Below are positions 10,600 through 20,700 of a stretch of DNA of 64,000 bases, in pieces. The notes under the pieces are model-generated. The model saw nothing but the letters and a program-made list of their open reading frames with translations. It made no database searches and was not told where the DNA came from. How positions within the stretch are numbered: the first letter of the stretch is position 1; each line of letters begins with the position of its first letter. The stretch is from Temnothorax longispinosus (taxonomy: Eukaryota > Arthropoda > Insecta > Hymenoptera > Formicidae), in the NCBI RefSeq assembly GCF_030848805.1, contig NW_027270089.1, positions 312,501 to 376,500 of the forward strand, given 5' to 3'. The position numbers and the translations under genes are program-made.

Positions 10600-11408
10600 T
10601 AGGCAGTGATTTTCCAGATCCTCCATTACAATATCAGCCAATACTGGTGATAGAGGAGATCCCATCGGGCTGCCAAAAATCTGTTCGTATGTGTTTCCGT
10701 TAAAACTGAAACTTGTAGATCTCAGTACCAACTCAATAGCATGCAAAAATTGCGGCAAACTGAGCTTTGTGATCTGAGAGATATCTTGCCAGCGTTCCTC
10801 TATTGCCTTAAGAACTAACTCCTTAGGGATATTGGTGAAAAGAGCCGTTACATCAAGAGAAACGAGTACTTCGTTGGCATTGATCTCTCTACCGTTAATT
10901 TCTCTCACGATGGACCAACTGTCCTTGATATGAGACTTGGGAGTACGGATAGAACTTGGTAAAATCTCGTGAAGAAAAGACGTTACATTATACATATAAT
11001 GGACTTCCCAGAGCCGAAACAATAATCCGTAGCGGGAAACGATTTTTGTGGATCTTTGGCAGCCCGTAACAGCGTGGGAGGTTACCGTTCGTACAATTTA
11101 AGCGCCAGTAATCTTTATCTTCGATGATGCCTCCGTCCCGCCAAGATCTGACAAGTTCATTTAATTTCGATGAAATTTGTTTAATGGGATCTTTTTTTAA
11201 TTTGTTGTAAGTGGATTTGGTCATTGAGCAATTCACTTATTTTCTCCAGATATTCCTCTCTGTCCATAATAACCGTAACTTGACCCTTGTCAGCTCTCGT
11301 AACAAAAACATCCTGGTTATCACGCAAAAATTTTTTACATTCGGCATACCTATCTAAAATGTAGCGGTCGACCCTATCGACATGATTATAATCCACTAAA
11401 AATCTATA
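10600..11408 (-). pseudogene. PLE reverse transcriptase, fingers and palm
   Basis: The block is read in several frames. Near 11400-11240 there is a stretch with FVTRADKGQVTVIM. Near 11230-10990 there is PRCYGLPKIHKNRFPLRII, the conserved PLE fingers motif. Near 10990-10600 follow VSLDVTALFTNIP (motif A) and FGSPMGSPLSPVLADIVME (motif B). At least two frameshifts separate them. The block ends at element X; motif C (YVDD) continues beyond it at about 7700. The 5' side stops exactly at the TA duplication at 11407-11408, and the N-terminal part resumes at 23342. Confidence 0.85.
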
Positions 11409-11713
11409 GGGTAGACCGGGGCACGTTGTCACACGGGGCACGTTGTCACATCGGCTTTATTTAAAAAACTAATAACCAGAGGGCAGCACCCGTCATTCCC
11501 AAAACGTGTTAGTGTATGCCCATCTTTGGTGTGTTTACAGTGTTGAGATTGCTCCAGCCGTGTTGACGTAAAATCAACTTGAAAGTTTTTTGCGACCGTA
11601 AGTAAAATTTTATTGTCTAATATTCAACGTACTGGACATAAAGCTTATATTTTTTCAGAATAGACCTTTATATTATCTTAAAGTATGTATATTTACCTAC
11701 CGCGTGCAATACC

Positions 11714-12190
11714 TTGAAGCCGCCCGCTAAGACGGTGCGCGCGCAACTTCTCGCCCAACCCCGAGTCTTACAAAGACTATCCCGGGAGCAGATACAGCGC
11801 ACGACGCGCCCGATAACGCCGCAGCCTCGACCTGTAGAGGCTATCAGCACGTGGGATATAGTCCCGTGCACCTCGCGCAGCGTTACCACGCACCAAGCGG
11901 TGCGTACGGCGACGAGCACCGACCAATGGGGCTCGCCGCAAAAGATGGAGGCCATACGGCGAGCAGCCGAGGCATTTGGTTGCGCTTTCCAAGTGCAGCA
12001 CCCGGACCACCGTCATGGAGACGGTCGTTGTGACGGCGGTGCCGCAATCCGCGGCCCAAGACGAGCTGGACAAGGAGGAATTCCGGAGCGTGTCTTCGGC
12101 GGAGGACTCCGAGGAGGAGCGACAGGATGCCCCGGCCTAAAGCCAGCCCTCCATAGCGTTCCGAGGACGGATCGCGATAGGGAGCCCTAG
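11714..12190 (+). CDS. Hypothetical protein region in the TA element, probably frameshifted
   Basis: I do not recognise this protein. The open frame runs 158 codons and for about 100 residues looks protein-like (for example KMEAIRRAAEAFGCAFQVQ). It then changes to a low-complexity Gly/Arg stretch. In the next frame, from an ATG at 12015, an acidic tail continues to a TAA at 12138-12140 and ends with EDSEEERQDAPA. So the likely gene switches frame near 12000, by a frameshift or an unrecognised intron. A plausible intron lies upstream (donor GTAAGT near 11600, acceptor TTTTTTCAG near 11658), and AATAAA occurs near 12395. The antisense frames look less protein-like. It may be the 3' end of a gene carried by the TA element. 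Confidence 0.3.
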   Translation: MKPPAKTVRAQLLAQPRVLQRLSREQIQRTTRPITPQPRPVEAISTWDIVPCTSRSVTTHQAVRTATSTDQWGSPQKMEAIRRAAEAFGCAFQVQHPDHRHGDGRCDGGAAIRGPRRAGQGGIPERVFGGGLRGGATGCPGLKPALHSVPRTDRDREP

Positions 12191-12544
12191 CCCCATGACT
12201 TTTTCTTGTTTCCTTTTTTAGCAGCTCGCATTAATATTTATTTTGAGTTATTCTGATCCGTCCGGCGCACATAGTTATAAGTCTTACGTTTAGATATAAG
12301 GTTTGCGACAGCGGTCGCCGAGCAGCGGCTCATTATATTAATATATGACAGTGAGTAACTTTCCGATCCATTTATAGTTTATTTTGATTAGTGGCAATAA
12401 AGCACACGGCCCGACCACAAATGATTATTTTGTTTGCCTCGCGCGTGGATCGCGATAACGCGCGAAAGAATAAGGTGGTCGAACCACACACAATCTTCAA
12501 CGCGGTCACGGAATACCGAGCCCTGAGGAATGACCCGGGGAAAT

Positions 12545-12912
12545 GGCGACGCGGTCCGAACTGGGGTGTCACCAAAAGGGTGACAAGCGAAAGAGCGGCG
12601 CGAAACGCTCAACGGATCGCGAGTTAGCGCGTCAGGGTCACTAGGTGACGGAACCGTGCACGCGGCGCGAATGATAGCGACGCGGTCCGAACCGGGGAGT
12701 CACCAAAAGGGTGACAAGCGAAAGAGCGGCGCGAAACGCTCAACGGATCGCGAGTTAGCGCGTCAGGGTCACCAGGTGATGAATCCGTGCACGCGGCGAA
12801 AATGATAACGACGCGGTCCGAATCGGGGAGTCACCAAAGGGGTGACAAGCGAAAGAGCGGCGCGAAACGCTCACCGGATCGCGAGATAGCGCGTCAGGGT
12901 CACTAGGTGGTA
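12545..12912. repeat. 131-bp tandem repeat, three copies (element X, right copy)
   Basis: GACGCGGTCCGAA starts at 12548, 12679 and 12810, giving a period of 131 bp. Units share a GGTGACAAGCGAAAGAGCGG block and differ at a few bases. A fourth degenerate start may lie near 12940. Confidence 0.92.
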
Positions 12913-13667
12913 GAAATACGCATGTCGAAAGAAAGTTAGCGACATGGTCCGAACCGCGAGAGCGAGAAATAGATGACCGGTCGAAGAACGACGCGATCCG
13001 ACCACCAGGAGGCTAGTTAGACAACCAAGCGTATTCCGTGGGGAAAAACCAGCGGGTCACCCTCAGTAGGACCTGGGACACCCAGGGAACAGGTCGCCGT
13101 CAAGCTCGGACCACCCGAACGCGAGGTACGGCGACATGTCGCCAAAACTCGATGACCGGACGTCGTCCACAGGGACTAAGCCCGGAATCGAGTTAGTAGG
13201 GACCTCAATAGCGAGACCCGGGGGTCGCCGTCAACGGCGGACGTCGCGATCGCGACCTAGACATCTTCCTCGAGAAGTTGACCCGGGGTCACCTAAAGTG
13301 AGGTAGGAGAAGACGTCCCTCTCGTGGCATGCCACCTTGACGTGGTGAGAGGGCTCCCTGTACCAAAGATCCACTGAGGCAGTACCTTCGGTTATGCCGA
13401 AGGAAGGGCTCGGTGGGGAGGTACAGGGTCTAAGAGCATGCCGTGCCCCCTTTCTCTTGACTCGTCGAGGCTTGGGGGCACAATAGGGTCCGGCGCCCCT
13501 GTCAGGGAACTTGTTCCCTGACTCTAAAGCGTCGGTAGGGGAAGGCGACCCCGACTACAAACGCCCGGTCGGCTGGGACCGTGAGGGAGGAGTTTTTACT
13601 CTTCCCGCCGGCCTAGAGGAAGGAAAACCTCGATAAAAAACCGCGGGGTGGGTCTCGAATCGCTCGA

Positions 13668-13896
13668 CCATTGCACGCCGGTGCTCCGGCGGGTCGGGCG
13701 ATTCGGACTCGTTGTGGGGGGAGCGGGCCTCTCTCGTCCATTGCACGCCGGTGCTCCGGCGGGGCGGGAGAGGTTACGCCGGGGTCTCGGGGATCCGGGA
13801 GGGAGGTCCTCACTTCCGAGGCGGGCAGGGATGCCGTCTCGCCGAGGAGGTGGGAAGACCCTCGTCTCATTACCCATTGCACGCCGGTGCTCCGGC
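13668..13896 (+). repeat. Repeated 23-mer in the R1-clade 5' UTR
   Basis: CCATTGCACGCCGGTGCTCC followed by GGC occurs at 13668, 13738 and 13874. Flanking sequence differs. The spacing (70 and 136 bp) suggests a worn roughly 68-bp tandem array in the untranslated leader. Its role is unknown. Confidence 0.85.
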
Positions 13897-14518
13897 AGGG
13901 GAGACGGGGGTAACCACCTTTCGGGAGTCCCTGTACGTGGTGCAGGGACGACCGGAGGGGAGGCCCGTGTTGGGGACTTGCACACCAGGGACGTGGTCCC
14001 ACGGTGTCCCCAACACGGAGGGCAGTCCCGAGCCGCTTCGACGTATTCGGAGGTCGGGGTCGGGCTGCCTGGGTGGGCGACTCGTCGGGCCGATGGGACG
14101 TATTCTCAGGCCGGGGCTGGCGGGTCCGGTCACCGGACGTAAGGGCCGGTGACGCGCGTGGAGTCCGTTGGGTCGGCGGTGGCGTGGGCGCCCCGTGTCT
14201 CCTGCTCGTGCGTGGCGGGGACCGGGATCGAGCGTGCTCGGCCGGGGCCGGGATCGAGGTTTCTCGGCCGGCCACCCCTCGTTGCGTGCGGGCGGGGGGG
14301 GCGGTGTTCTTTCGTCGTCGTCGACCGGCGGACGGTGCCTCAGGGGTCGGGGGCGGTCTCCGGGGTCCCTCGGGGCCTTTGGGGGGCGCTCTCGATACGG
14401 GTACGGCGAACCCGGGGATACCCGAGGGCTCGGGCAGGCTGGGCTCGTGAGGCGGGCGAAGCCAACCAGCCTAGGGGAAGGACACCCCGAAAATAAACCA
14501 AAAATCTCACAATGGACA

Positions 14519-17500
14519 ATGTCTTTGCGTGAAAATAAACTTACAGGACCAGAGGTTTCGGATGCCTCAGGCCCGGTGGGTGGGGGATGCTCTACGGAGC
14601 AAAGTCCTGGTTCCCCCCCATCGTCAGCCAACGACGGGACACCAATAATGAGGCTTCCAGCTGGGTCCAGGGCGAGCCCAGGTGATGGCGCCAACATCGC
14701 CCAGGGAAGTCAGTGCTTCCCTAAAACGAGATCGGGGATCGTGGGAAAGTTTGTCATTCCCACGATCACAACTAGGAGCAGGAAGAAGAATAGACTCATG
14801 GGACCAAGGAGTGTCCGACAAGTGAGGGTGGAGCTAATAAGGATGAAAGAGGCTCCCGTGGAGGAGGGCGCAAATAAGAAAGCGGCGGACAATGCACCGC
14901 TGTCCACATCTCAGTGTGAAATGGATGTGGACATAGACGCAAAAAACACCTCAGAAGGAGAGACTTCGGATATCGCGGTACTTGAGACTATGTCGGATAG
15001 TGGGATGGGCCGTGTCCAAAAAAAGAGAGGAGCCCCCGTGACCACCTGGGAAAATGAAGTAAAGAAAGCGGAGTGGGCTAGAAGGAAAAGAGAGGATGAA
15101 GAGAAGAGGCTTGCGGAGTTGGATGACCCTAAAATAGCCGCCAAACTCTCGAAAAGCAGGAAAGAGTTCGAGAAGAAATATAATGAGGAACTTCGTAATG
15201 CCCCGGTGGAAGACCTTGCCAGGAGAATCATAGAGCAAGTGTCTACAGTAGATAAGGTGAACACCACGAGCGGTTCGCTCAAAGGAGGAGACAAAAGAAG
15301 TCTTAACAAGGCGGCTTCGGTAATCTTAGCCGCAGCTGCACACTTGGTAGATCGAGTGAGTGTCGACGAACCAATTGTTAAAGACTTCGAAGCAGAGGAG
15401 CTGAGGCGTGAAAATGCCAAGCTCCTGAAGAAGATTGCCCAGCTAGAAAAGAAAGCTGAGGAAAACAATGGCTGGAATACGGAGGTGGAAGTGGAAGACA
15501 GGCCTCGGTGCCGATTTCATGAAGAACCTCCGAAAGGAAAACGCCCCAGAAGAAGGGGAAAGAAGGTTAGTACTTGGGACGGCTCATCTTCGGACGAAGA
15601 TGACAATAGTAAGAAAGAAAAGGAGAGGATTGAGAGAAAGACAATAAAAGCTGACGAGAGAAGGGATCAGCTTCTAAGAGAGAGGGAGAGGCTTGACAAA
15701 GAAAACGAGAGGAAGGAGATAGAGGCCGCAGAAAAAAAAAGACTGCACACGCTAGAAGAAATAGCCAGAGAGGGTGCACCCGCGGTGTATAGACTCCCTC
15801 TAGGAGGGAAGTCCTCAGTGATAATAGATGCAGCCATCCCTGCAGCTGCAGAAATGGAGGATATAACAATGGACACGGATCCAGAAATTGTCATTGACGC
15901 GGGTAAGGAACCTGGTAGCTCTGACGTGTCGGGACAGGGGACTAGGAACGCCGTTGACAGCACTGCGCTGAAGAGAATTGAGGCAATTGAGGCTAGAATG
16001 GTGAAGACGGCCTCAATGCTTGAGACTCTGGTGAAGACAGTGAATGCGTTGGTTGCGGGTGGACCGGTCACAGTCCAGACGCGGCTGACTCAACCCCGAG
16101 GTAGAGACACTGAGGTGGAGAAAGGTGGTAAGCAAGGACGCAAAGGGGGGAAAGAAAAACCCCCTAACAAACTAACCTCGCTGCCATCAGTGCAAATGGC
16201 GCCCAAACCCGTACGGGCTGAAGCCGGGAGCGCGGAGAATAATGAGGTGGCGCGGATCAACCCATCCCTGGAGCAGCCCCCGTCTCAATTGTCCTGGGCG
16301 GAAGTAACGAAGAAGAGCACCAAGAAAAAAAGGAAGACACCGTCTAAACCGACACAGGCTGGACGAAATCAGCAGCAATCCAAAGGGAAACAAGCTGCGA
16401 AAGAGCAGGGCCCAAGTAAGGTAACCCAAGACCAAGCTAAGGACAAGCCTCCTACTCAAAACAAGAGTAGGAAGGATACAGAGAAGGGATCTGGCACGGC
16501 TAGTAAAGTTGGACGCCCACCAAGAACGGCGGCAGTGGTCCTTACTAGCCTGAAAGGCGAGTACGAGACCTTAATGAAAGAGGCCAGAAATAAGATCTTG
16601 CTAAAAGACATTGGGATCGAGGGTCCGCTGAAACCCAAAAGAACCAAGACCGGGGCTCTACTTATAGAGTTACCTGGTAAAGAAGGAGCGGCTAGAGCAG
16701 ATAAACTTGCAGACAGCATGAACATGCTGTTTGCAGGTAGAGAGGGAGTAACGGTGGTAAGACCTGTGAAATCTGGTGAAATTAGAATCCTGGACATCGA
16801 GGATTCGATTACCCAGGAGGAGATCTCTGCCGCAATTGCTGATGTGGGCAAATGCCCAATTGCCCAGATACAGGTGGGAACACCGAGAGAGGGAACTAAC
16901 GGGCTGAAAACAGCCTGGGCCAAGTGCCCGCTCGCCGCAGTCAGGGCTATCCTGCAAAGCGGTAACAGGCTCAGGATCAGCTGGTTCACGGTTAGGGTGC
17001 AGGTGCTTACGGAACGTCCCCTCCAATGCTTTAAATGCTTGGAGGGGGGGCACGTGAGGGCAACCTGCACCAGTGAAGTAGACAGGAGCAACCGGTGCTA
17101 CAGGTGTAGCGAGGAGGGGCATGTGGCCAAGAATTGCAGAGGGGGGGTGAAATGCCCGATCTGTGTGGATTTGGGGAAGCCCTCCAACCATAGAACCGGG
17201 AGCAAAGCCTGTTCCTCTGCGAAGAGGAAATATAAACCAGGATGGGGGGGTACCAACTCGAATCAGTCGACAACATGGTCTACCCAGCCTATTCAGGGGG
17301 ATTCGGAGGACATAGAGATGAGGGAAACCTCTGCCGGGGTGAGAACTAGACAGGCGACCAAGCGTCCTTTAAAAGATACTGGTGAGTCCACAGTGTCTCC
17401 CCAAGAAATGGGAGACAGAAAAAAGGTGAAAGGAAAAAGAGCCGGTAGGAAGGCTGACGAGCAATCAGAGAAGGATGCGGAACAGACTGCCGAACGAACC

Positions 17501-17572
17501 CCTGAACAGACTTTAAATGAACAAGGGGTAGAGGAGGAAATGGAGACGGAGGGCCTTAATGAAGAATTGTAA
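14519..17572 (+). CDS. R1-clade LINE ORF1, gag-like RNA-binding protein
   Basis: ORF1 proteins of R1-clade elements bind the element RNA and form the ribonucleoprotein. I start at the ATG at 14519 (MSLRENKLTGPE), giving about 1017 residues. The frame stays open upstream to 14168, in the GC-rich leader with no clearly better start. The protein is very charged, with Lys/Glu-rich coiled-coil-like stretches around 15070-15760. Near the C-terminus it carries three zinc knuckles at about residues 838-905: CFKCLEGGHVRATC, CYRCSEEGHVAKNC and a third of the CX2C type ending near HRTGSKAC. The tail is acidic. Its stop overlaps the ORF2 start (TAATG). No frame breaks are seen. It is longer than many R1 ORF1 proteins. 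Confidence 0.9.
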   Translation: MSLRENKLTGPEVSDASGPVGGGCSTEQSPGSPPSSANDGTPIMRLPAGSRASPGDGANIAQGSQCFPKTRSGIVGKFVIPTITTRSRKKNRLMGPRSVRQVRVELIRMKEAPVEEGANKKAADNAPLSTSQCEMDVDIDAKNTSEGETSDIAVLETMSDSGMGRVQKKRGAPVTTWENEVKKAEWARRKREDEEKRLAELDDPKIAAKLSKSRKEFEKKYNEELRNAPVEDLARRIIEQVSTVDKVNTTSGSLKGGDKRSLNKAASVILAAAAHLVDRVSVDEPIVKDFEAEELRRENAKLLKKIAQLEKKAEENNGWNTEVEVEDRPRCRFHEEPPKGKRPRRRGKKVSTWDGSSSDEDDNSKKEKERIERKTIKADERRDQLLRERERLDKENERKEIEAAEKKRLHTLEEIAREGAPAVYRLPLGGKSSVIIDAAIPAAAEMEDITMDTDPEIVIDAGKEPGSSDVSGQGTRNAVDSTALKRIEAIEARMVKTASMLETLVKTVNALVAGGPVTVQTRLTQPRGRDTEVEKGGKQGRKGGKEKPPNKLTSLPSVQMAPKPVRAEAGSAENNEVARINPSLEQPPSQLSWAEVTKKSTKKKRKTPSKPTQAGRNQQQSKGKQAAKEQGPSKVTQDQAKDKPPTQNKSRKDTEKGSGTASKVGRPPRTAAVVLTSLKGEYETLMKEARNKILLKDIGIEGPLKPKRTKTGALLIELPGKEGAARADKLADSMNMLFAGREGVTVVRPVKSGEIRILDIEDSITQEEISAAIADVGKCPIAQIQVGTPREGTNGLKTAWAKCPLAAVRAILQSGNRLRISWFTVRVQVLTERPLQCFKCLEGGHVRATCTSEVDRSNRCYRCSEEGHVAKNCRGGVKCPICVDLGKPSNHRTGSKACSSAKRKYKPGWGGTNSNQSTTWSTQPIQGDSEDIEMRETSAGVRTRQATKRPLKDTGESTVSPQEMGDRKKVKGKRAGRKADEQSEKDAEQTAERTPEQTLNEQGVEEEMETEGLNEEL

Positions 17573-17574
17573 TG
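17570..17574 (+). promoter_or_regulatory. TAATG stop-start overlap coupling ORF1 and ORF2
   Basis: The ORF1 stop TAA and ORF2 start ATG share one base. In the related SART1 element a UAAUG junction drives ORF2 translation by termination and re-initiation, so the same mechanism is likely here. Confidence 0.75.
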
Positions 17575-20500
17575 GCCCACACACCCACACCTAAGGTTCT
17601 CCAGGCTAACCTGAATCACTGCCGCGTTGCCCAGGATCTCTTCCTACAGTCCATGGCAGAGCGCGGTAGCGGTTTGGGTATCGTGGCGGAGCCGTATCGA
17701 GTGCCGGACAATCACCCGTGTTGGGCGTCAAGTCGGTGTGGCCTCGCTGCGGTGACGTGGAGGCAGACCGCCAGTCCCGAACCCTGCACTAAGTTGGTGG
17801 CGGGCGAGGGTTATGTCGCGGTCAAATGGGGACAGGTAGTGGCGGTTAGTGTCTACGTTTCCCCAAACAGAAGCAGGGCTGAGTTCCGGGACATCCTCAA
17901 TCAGATTGGGATGTGCCTGACGAGATTTGACCCTGCCCCGATTGTAGTGGCCGGGGACCTCAATGCCAAATCGGTGATGTGGGGATCCCCGGTCACGAAC
18001 GCTAGGGGGAGGGAAGTAGAGGAATGGATGGCGGAGAGAAATCTATTTTCCCTCAACCAAGGGAATAGATGGACGTGCGTGAGGCCCAACGGGGGATCCA
18101 TCGTGGATATTACGATGGTGAACCCGGAGGGATTACGCCGCGCCGAGGGATGGAGTGTGGTCGAGGACGTGGAGACGAGATCGGACCACGAGTATGTGGA
18201 ATTCTCCCTCTTGGCCACCAATCGGGAGATTGTGGAGCATCGAAGAGCCGCGCATGAGAAATTTCCGCGATGGCAGTGGCGAAAAGCGGACAGAGATCTG
18301 TTTCGCGCTGCGACACTGACCGCACTGTGGGAAGAGGATGTCCTGCTGAACGCAACGACTAGCGTGGAAGACAAAGCGGGAAGGATCGGGGATATTATGA
18401 GCCAAGCGTGTGACGCTGCTATGCCCCGATCAAACCCGATCCCACGCAAGGGAGTGTATTGGTGGACGGAGGAGATTGCCGAACTTCGGCGCTCCTCCGT
18501 TCACGCCAGAAGGATTTATCTTAGGGCAAGAGCCCGACAAGACCCCCTGGCAGAGGAGGATGCCGGAGAGGACTACCGCTCCGCCAAGCGGGCACTCTCT
18601 AAGGCGATAAAGGTGGCCAAAAACCGCGCCTGGGAGGAGCTCCTCCAAACACTGGAGGAAGACCCGTGGGGACGCCCATATAGGTTGGTTTTGAACAAGC
18701 TAAAACCTTGGGCGCCCCCCACGACGGAGTCTTTAGACCCTGGGTTTCTCGAGGATGTGGTGGAAACTCTATTTCCCGATGACGAAGGGGAGAGAGTTAA
18801 TGGAGCACCTGCTCCGCCTCCCGCGGAGTGGGACGAGGAATTTGGGGTGACAATGGAGGAGCTCCAGGCTGCTGCCAAGAAACTGAAGGCAGGTAAGGCG
18901 CCTGGACCTGATGGCATCCCAGGTAAGGCGTGGACCTGGGTCACCGGGGAGTTAGCCGAACATCTTAGGGCCCTTTTCACGAGGTGTATGAGGGAGGGCC
19001 GATTCCCTAGTCAGTGGAAGAGGGCCAAACTGGTCCTCATCCCCAAAGAGGGGAAACCAGCAGATCAGCCATCGGGTTACCGTCCGATATGTCTGCTAGA
19101 CGAGACGGGGAAGCTGTTTGAGCGGGTGATCGCTACCCGCCTTGCTCGGCACCTGTCCCGGGAGGGTCCGGACCTCAGTGAGGCCCAGTATGGCTTCCGG
19201 GAGGGTAGATCGACCATGGATGCGATCGCAAAGGTCCGAGCCCTCTTGGAAGCCGCGGCGGAAGAGGGCAGGGTAGTTCTGGGTGTCTCGTTCGATATCC
19301 AGAACGCGTTTAACTCCCTGCCCTGGCCGGTAATTAGGGAGGCGTTGATACACCACGATGTGCCTCCCTATCTGATGGCGGTCCTTTATGACTACTTCCG
19401 GGACAGGAACCTTCTGTACGTGGACCAGGACGGTAACCTGATGGTCAGGCTGGTAGTGAGGGGCGTACCCCAGGGATCGGTACTCGGTCCACCATTGTGG
19501 AATCTGGGGTACGACTCCACACTTAGAACCCCTCTCCCCCCCGGGTGCTGGTTGAACGCTTTCGCGGACGACACCTTTCTGGGGGTGGAGGGGGAAACAT
19601 GGGAGGGGGCCCGGCGAAGGGCTAATGTAGCGGTAGCGTGCGTAGTGGCCGCAATAAGGAGATTGGGACTCCAGGTAGCCCCCCAAAAAACCCAGGCCGT
19701 CTTTTTTCACAACGGTTCTATGGGTAAGCCGCCTGGAGTTCACATTAAAGTGGAGGATGTCCGTGTCCCAGTGGGGGCCTGTATGAAATTACTGGGCCTC
19801 TGGCTCGACGGCACATGGGGCTTTGGTGAGCACTTCGCTCGCATAGCCCCCAGAATGATGGCCACGGCCAATAGCTTGGCTCGGCTGATGCCGAATCTGG
19901 GGGGGGCGAGTGGTTACGCTCGCCGGCTGTATGTTGCGGTGGTGCAGTCCGTGGCGCTCTACGGTGCCCCTATCTGGGCACCCAGGGCGGCTAGCTCCGC
20001 CCGCATTAAGACCCAGTTGAACCGGGTCCAGCGGGTGATCGCTATAAGAGCGTCGCGGGCATATCGCACCGTGTCGCATGCTGCGGCTACAGTGCTGGCC
20101 GGAGTTCCGCCCCTCGAGCTGGTAGCAGCTTGTCATGCCGAGGTGTACAGGCGGACAAGACTGCTGCAAATACCGAGGGGCAGGCAGTGGGACAGGGCCA
20201 ATGGAATCATCAAGCTCCAGGCCAAGGAGGACCTGATTGAGAGATGGCGACAACAATTGTCCAATCCTGCCGTAATCAAATACGGCAGAAGGACTGTCGA
20301 TGCTGTCTTGCCCCACCTGGACGAGTGGCTGAGTGGACGGGGACGTGGACTTACGTTCAGGGCGACGCAGGTGCTCACCGGGCACGGGTGCTTCGGTGAG
20401 TACCTGTGTCGCATAGGAAAGGAGGTGGATGCCAGATGCCACCATTGTAACGAGACGAGGGACACGGCGCAGCATACCCTGGAGGTATGCCCTGCTTGGG

Positions 20501-20700
20501 ACGAGCAGCGCCGTGTCCTACAGGGGGAGATAGGAGCAGACCTCTCCCTCCCGGCCGTCGTGGCGGAGGCGGTCGGGGACATAGAGAAGTGGCGGGCATT
20601 CCTTGCCTATTGCGGCAAGGTGATGACAGCTAAGGAGGATGCGGAGCGAATTCGTCGCGAACAGTATGACCATGCTGCAGCGAACGCGCAATTAAGATAG
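17572..20700 (+). CDS. R1-clade LINE ORF2, endonuclease and reverse transcriptase
   Basis: ORF2 nicks the target and copies the element RNA there. The 1042-residue frame starts at the ATG in TAATG, overlapping the ORF1 stop by one base. An apurinic-type endonuclease fills about residues 1-220 (LQANLNHCRVAQDL, VVAGDLNAKSVMWGS near 125-135, SDHEY near 204). RT motifs follow: GKAPGPDGIP near 441, YRPICLLDE, FDIQNAFNSLPW near 580, RGVPQGSVLGPP, and the catalytic FADD near 664. A Cys-His motif (CHHCNETRDTAQHTLEVC) near 953 matches the R1-clade C-terminal knuckle. No stop or frameshift is present. The LNHC...AQDL opening is characteristic of the R1/TRAS/SART group. Confidence 0.95.
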   Translation: MAHTPTPKVLQANLNHCRVAQDLFLQSMAERGSGLGIVAEPYRVPDNHPCWASSRCGLAAVTWRQTASPEPCTKLVAGEGYVAVKWGQVVAVSVYVSPNRSRAEFRDILNQIGMCLTRFDPAPIVVAGDLNAKSVMWGSPVTNARGREVEEWMAERNLFSLNQGNRWTCVRPNGGSIVDITMVNPEGLRRAEGWSVVEDVETRSDHEYVEFSLLATNREIVEHRRAAHEKFPRWQWRKADRDLFRAATLTALWEEDVLLNATTSVEDKAGRIGDIMSQACDAAMPRSNPIPRKGVYWWTEEIAELRRSSVHARRIYLRARARQDPLAEEDAGEDYRSAKRALSKAIKVAKNRAWEELLQTLEEDPWGRPYRLVLNKLKPWAPPTTESLDPGFLEDVVETLFPDDEGERVNGAPAPPPAEWDEEFGVTMEELQAAAKKLKAGKAPGPDGIPGKAWTWVTGELAEHLRALFTRCMREGRFPSQWKRAKLVLIPKEGKPADQPSGYRPICLLDETGKLFERVIATRLARHLSREGPDLSEAQYGFREGRSTMDAIAKVRALLEAAAEEGRVVLGVSFDIQNAFNSLPWPVIREALIHHDVPPYLMAVLYDYFRDRNLLYVDQDGNLMVRLVVRGVPQGSVLGPPLWNLGYDSTLRTPLPPGCWLNAFADDTFLGVEGETWEGARRRANVAVACVVAAIRRLGLQVAPQKTQAVFFHNGSMGKPPGVHIKVEDVRVPVGACMKLLGLWLDGTWGFGEHFARIAPRMMATANSLARLMPNLGGASGYARRLYVAVVQSVALYGAPIWAPRAASSARIKTQLNRVQRVIAIRASRAYRTVSHAAATVLAGVPPLELVAACHAEVYRRTRLLQIPRGRQWDRANGIIKLQAKEDLIERWRQQLSNPAVIKYGRRTVDAVLPHLDEWLSGRGRGLTFRATQVLTGHGCFGEYLCRIGKEVDARCHHCNETRDTAQHTLEVCPAWDEQRRVLQGEIGADLSLPAVVAEAVGDIEKWRAFLAYCGKVMTAKEDAERIRREQYDHAAANAQLR

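Larger units (their letters stand above)
7748..10600 (+). mobile_element. Element X, left copy (unclassified, tandem splice-bounded units)
   Basis: This insertion in the PLE RT is homologous, in opposite orientation, to 22640-21216 plus 13316 to about 12390. Shared blocks include the 5' region (CATCGGTCGCCACTCGGTTT), four tandem unit-length segments, an ATG segment (9390), a long region with CTCTCGGGCTCCCTACC, and a GC-rich 3' part with 128-131-bp tandem repeats. Neither copy contains a long reading frame or any recognisable transposase, RT or capsid domain. Its ends (GTGACCGAACG near 7750, inverse CGTGCGGTCGCA near 10592) may form a short imperfect inverted repeat. The right boundary with the PLE lies within about 15 bases of 10600. 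Class unknown. Confidence 0.65.

Noticed and set aside
13596..14697. Large Pro/Arg-rich frames on the minus strand of the R1-clade leader
   Set aside because: The GC-rich composition leaves several frames open on both strands; none has a domain, and the plus-strand element explains the region.
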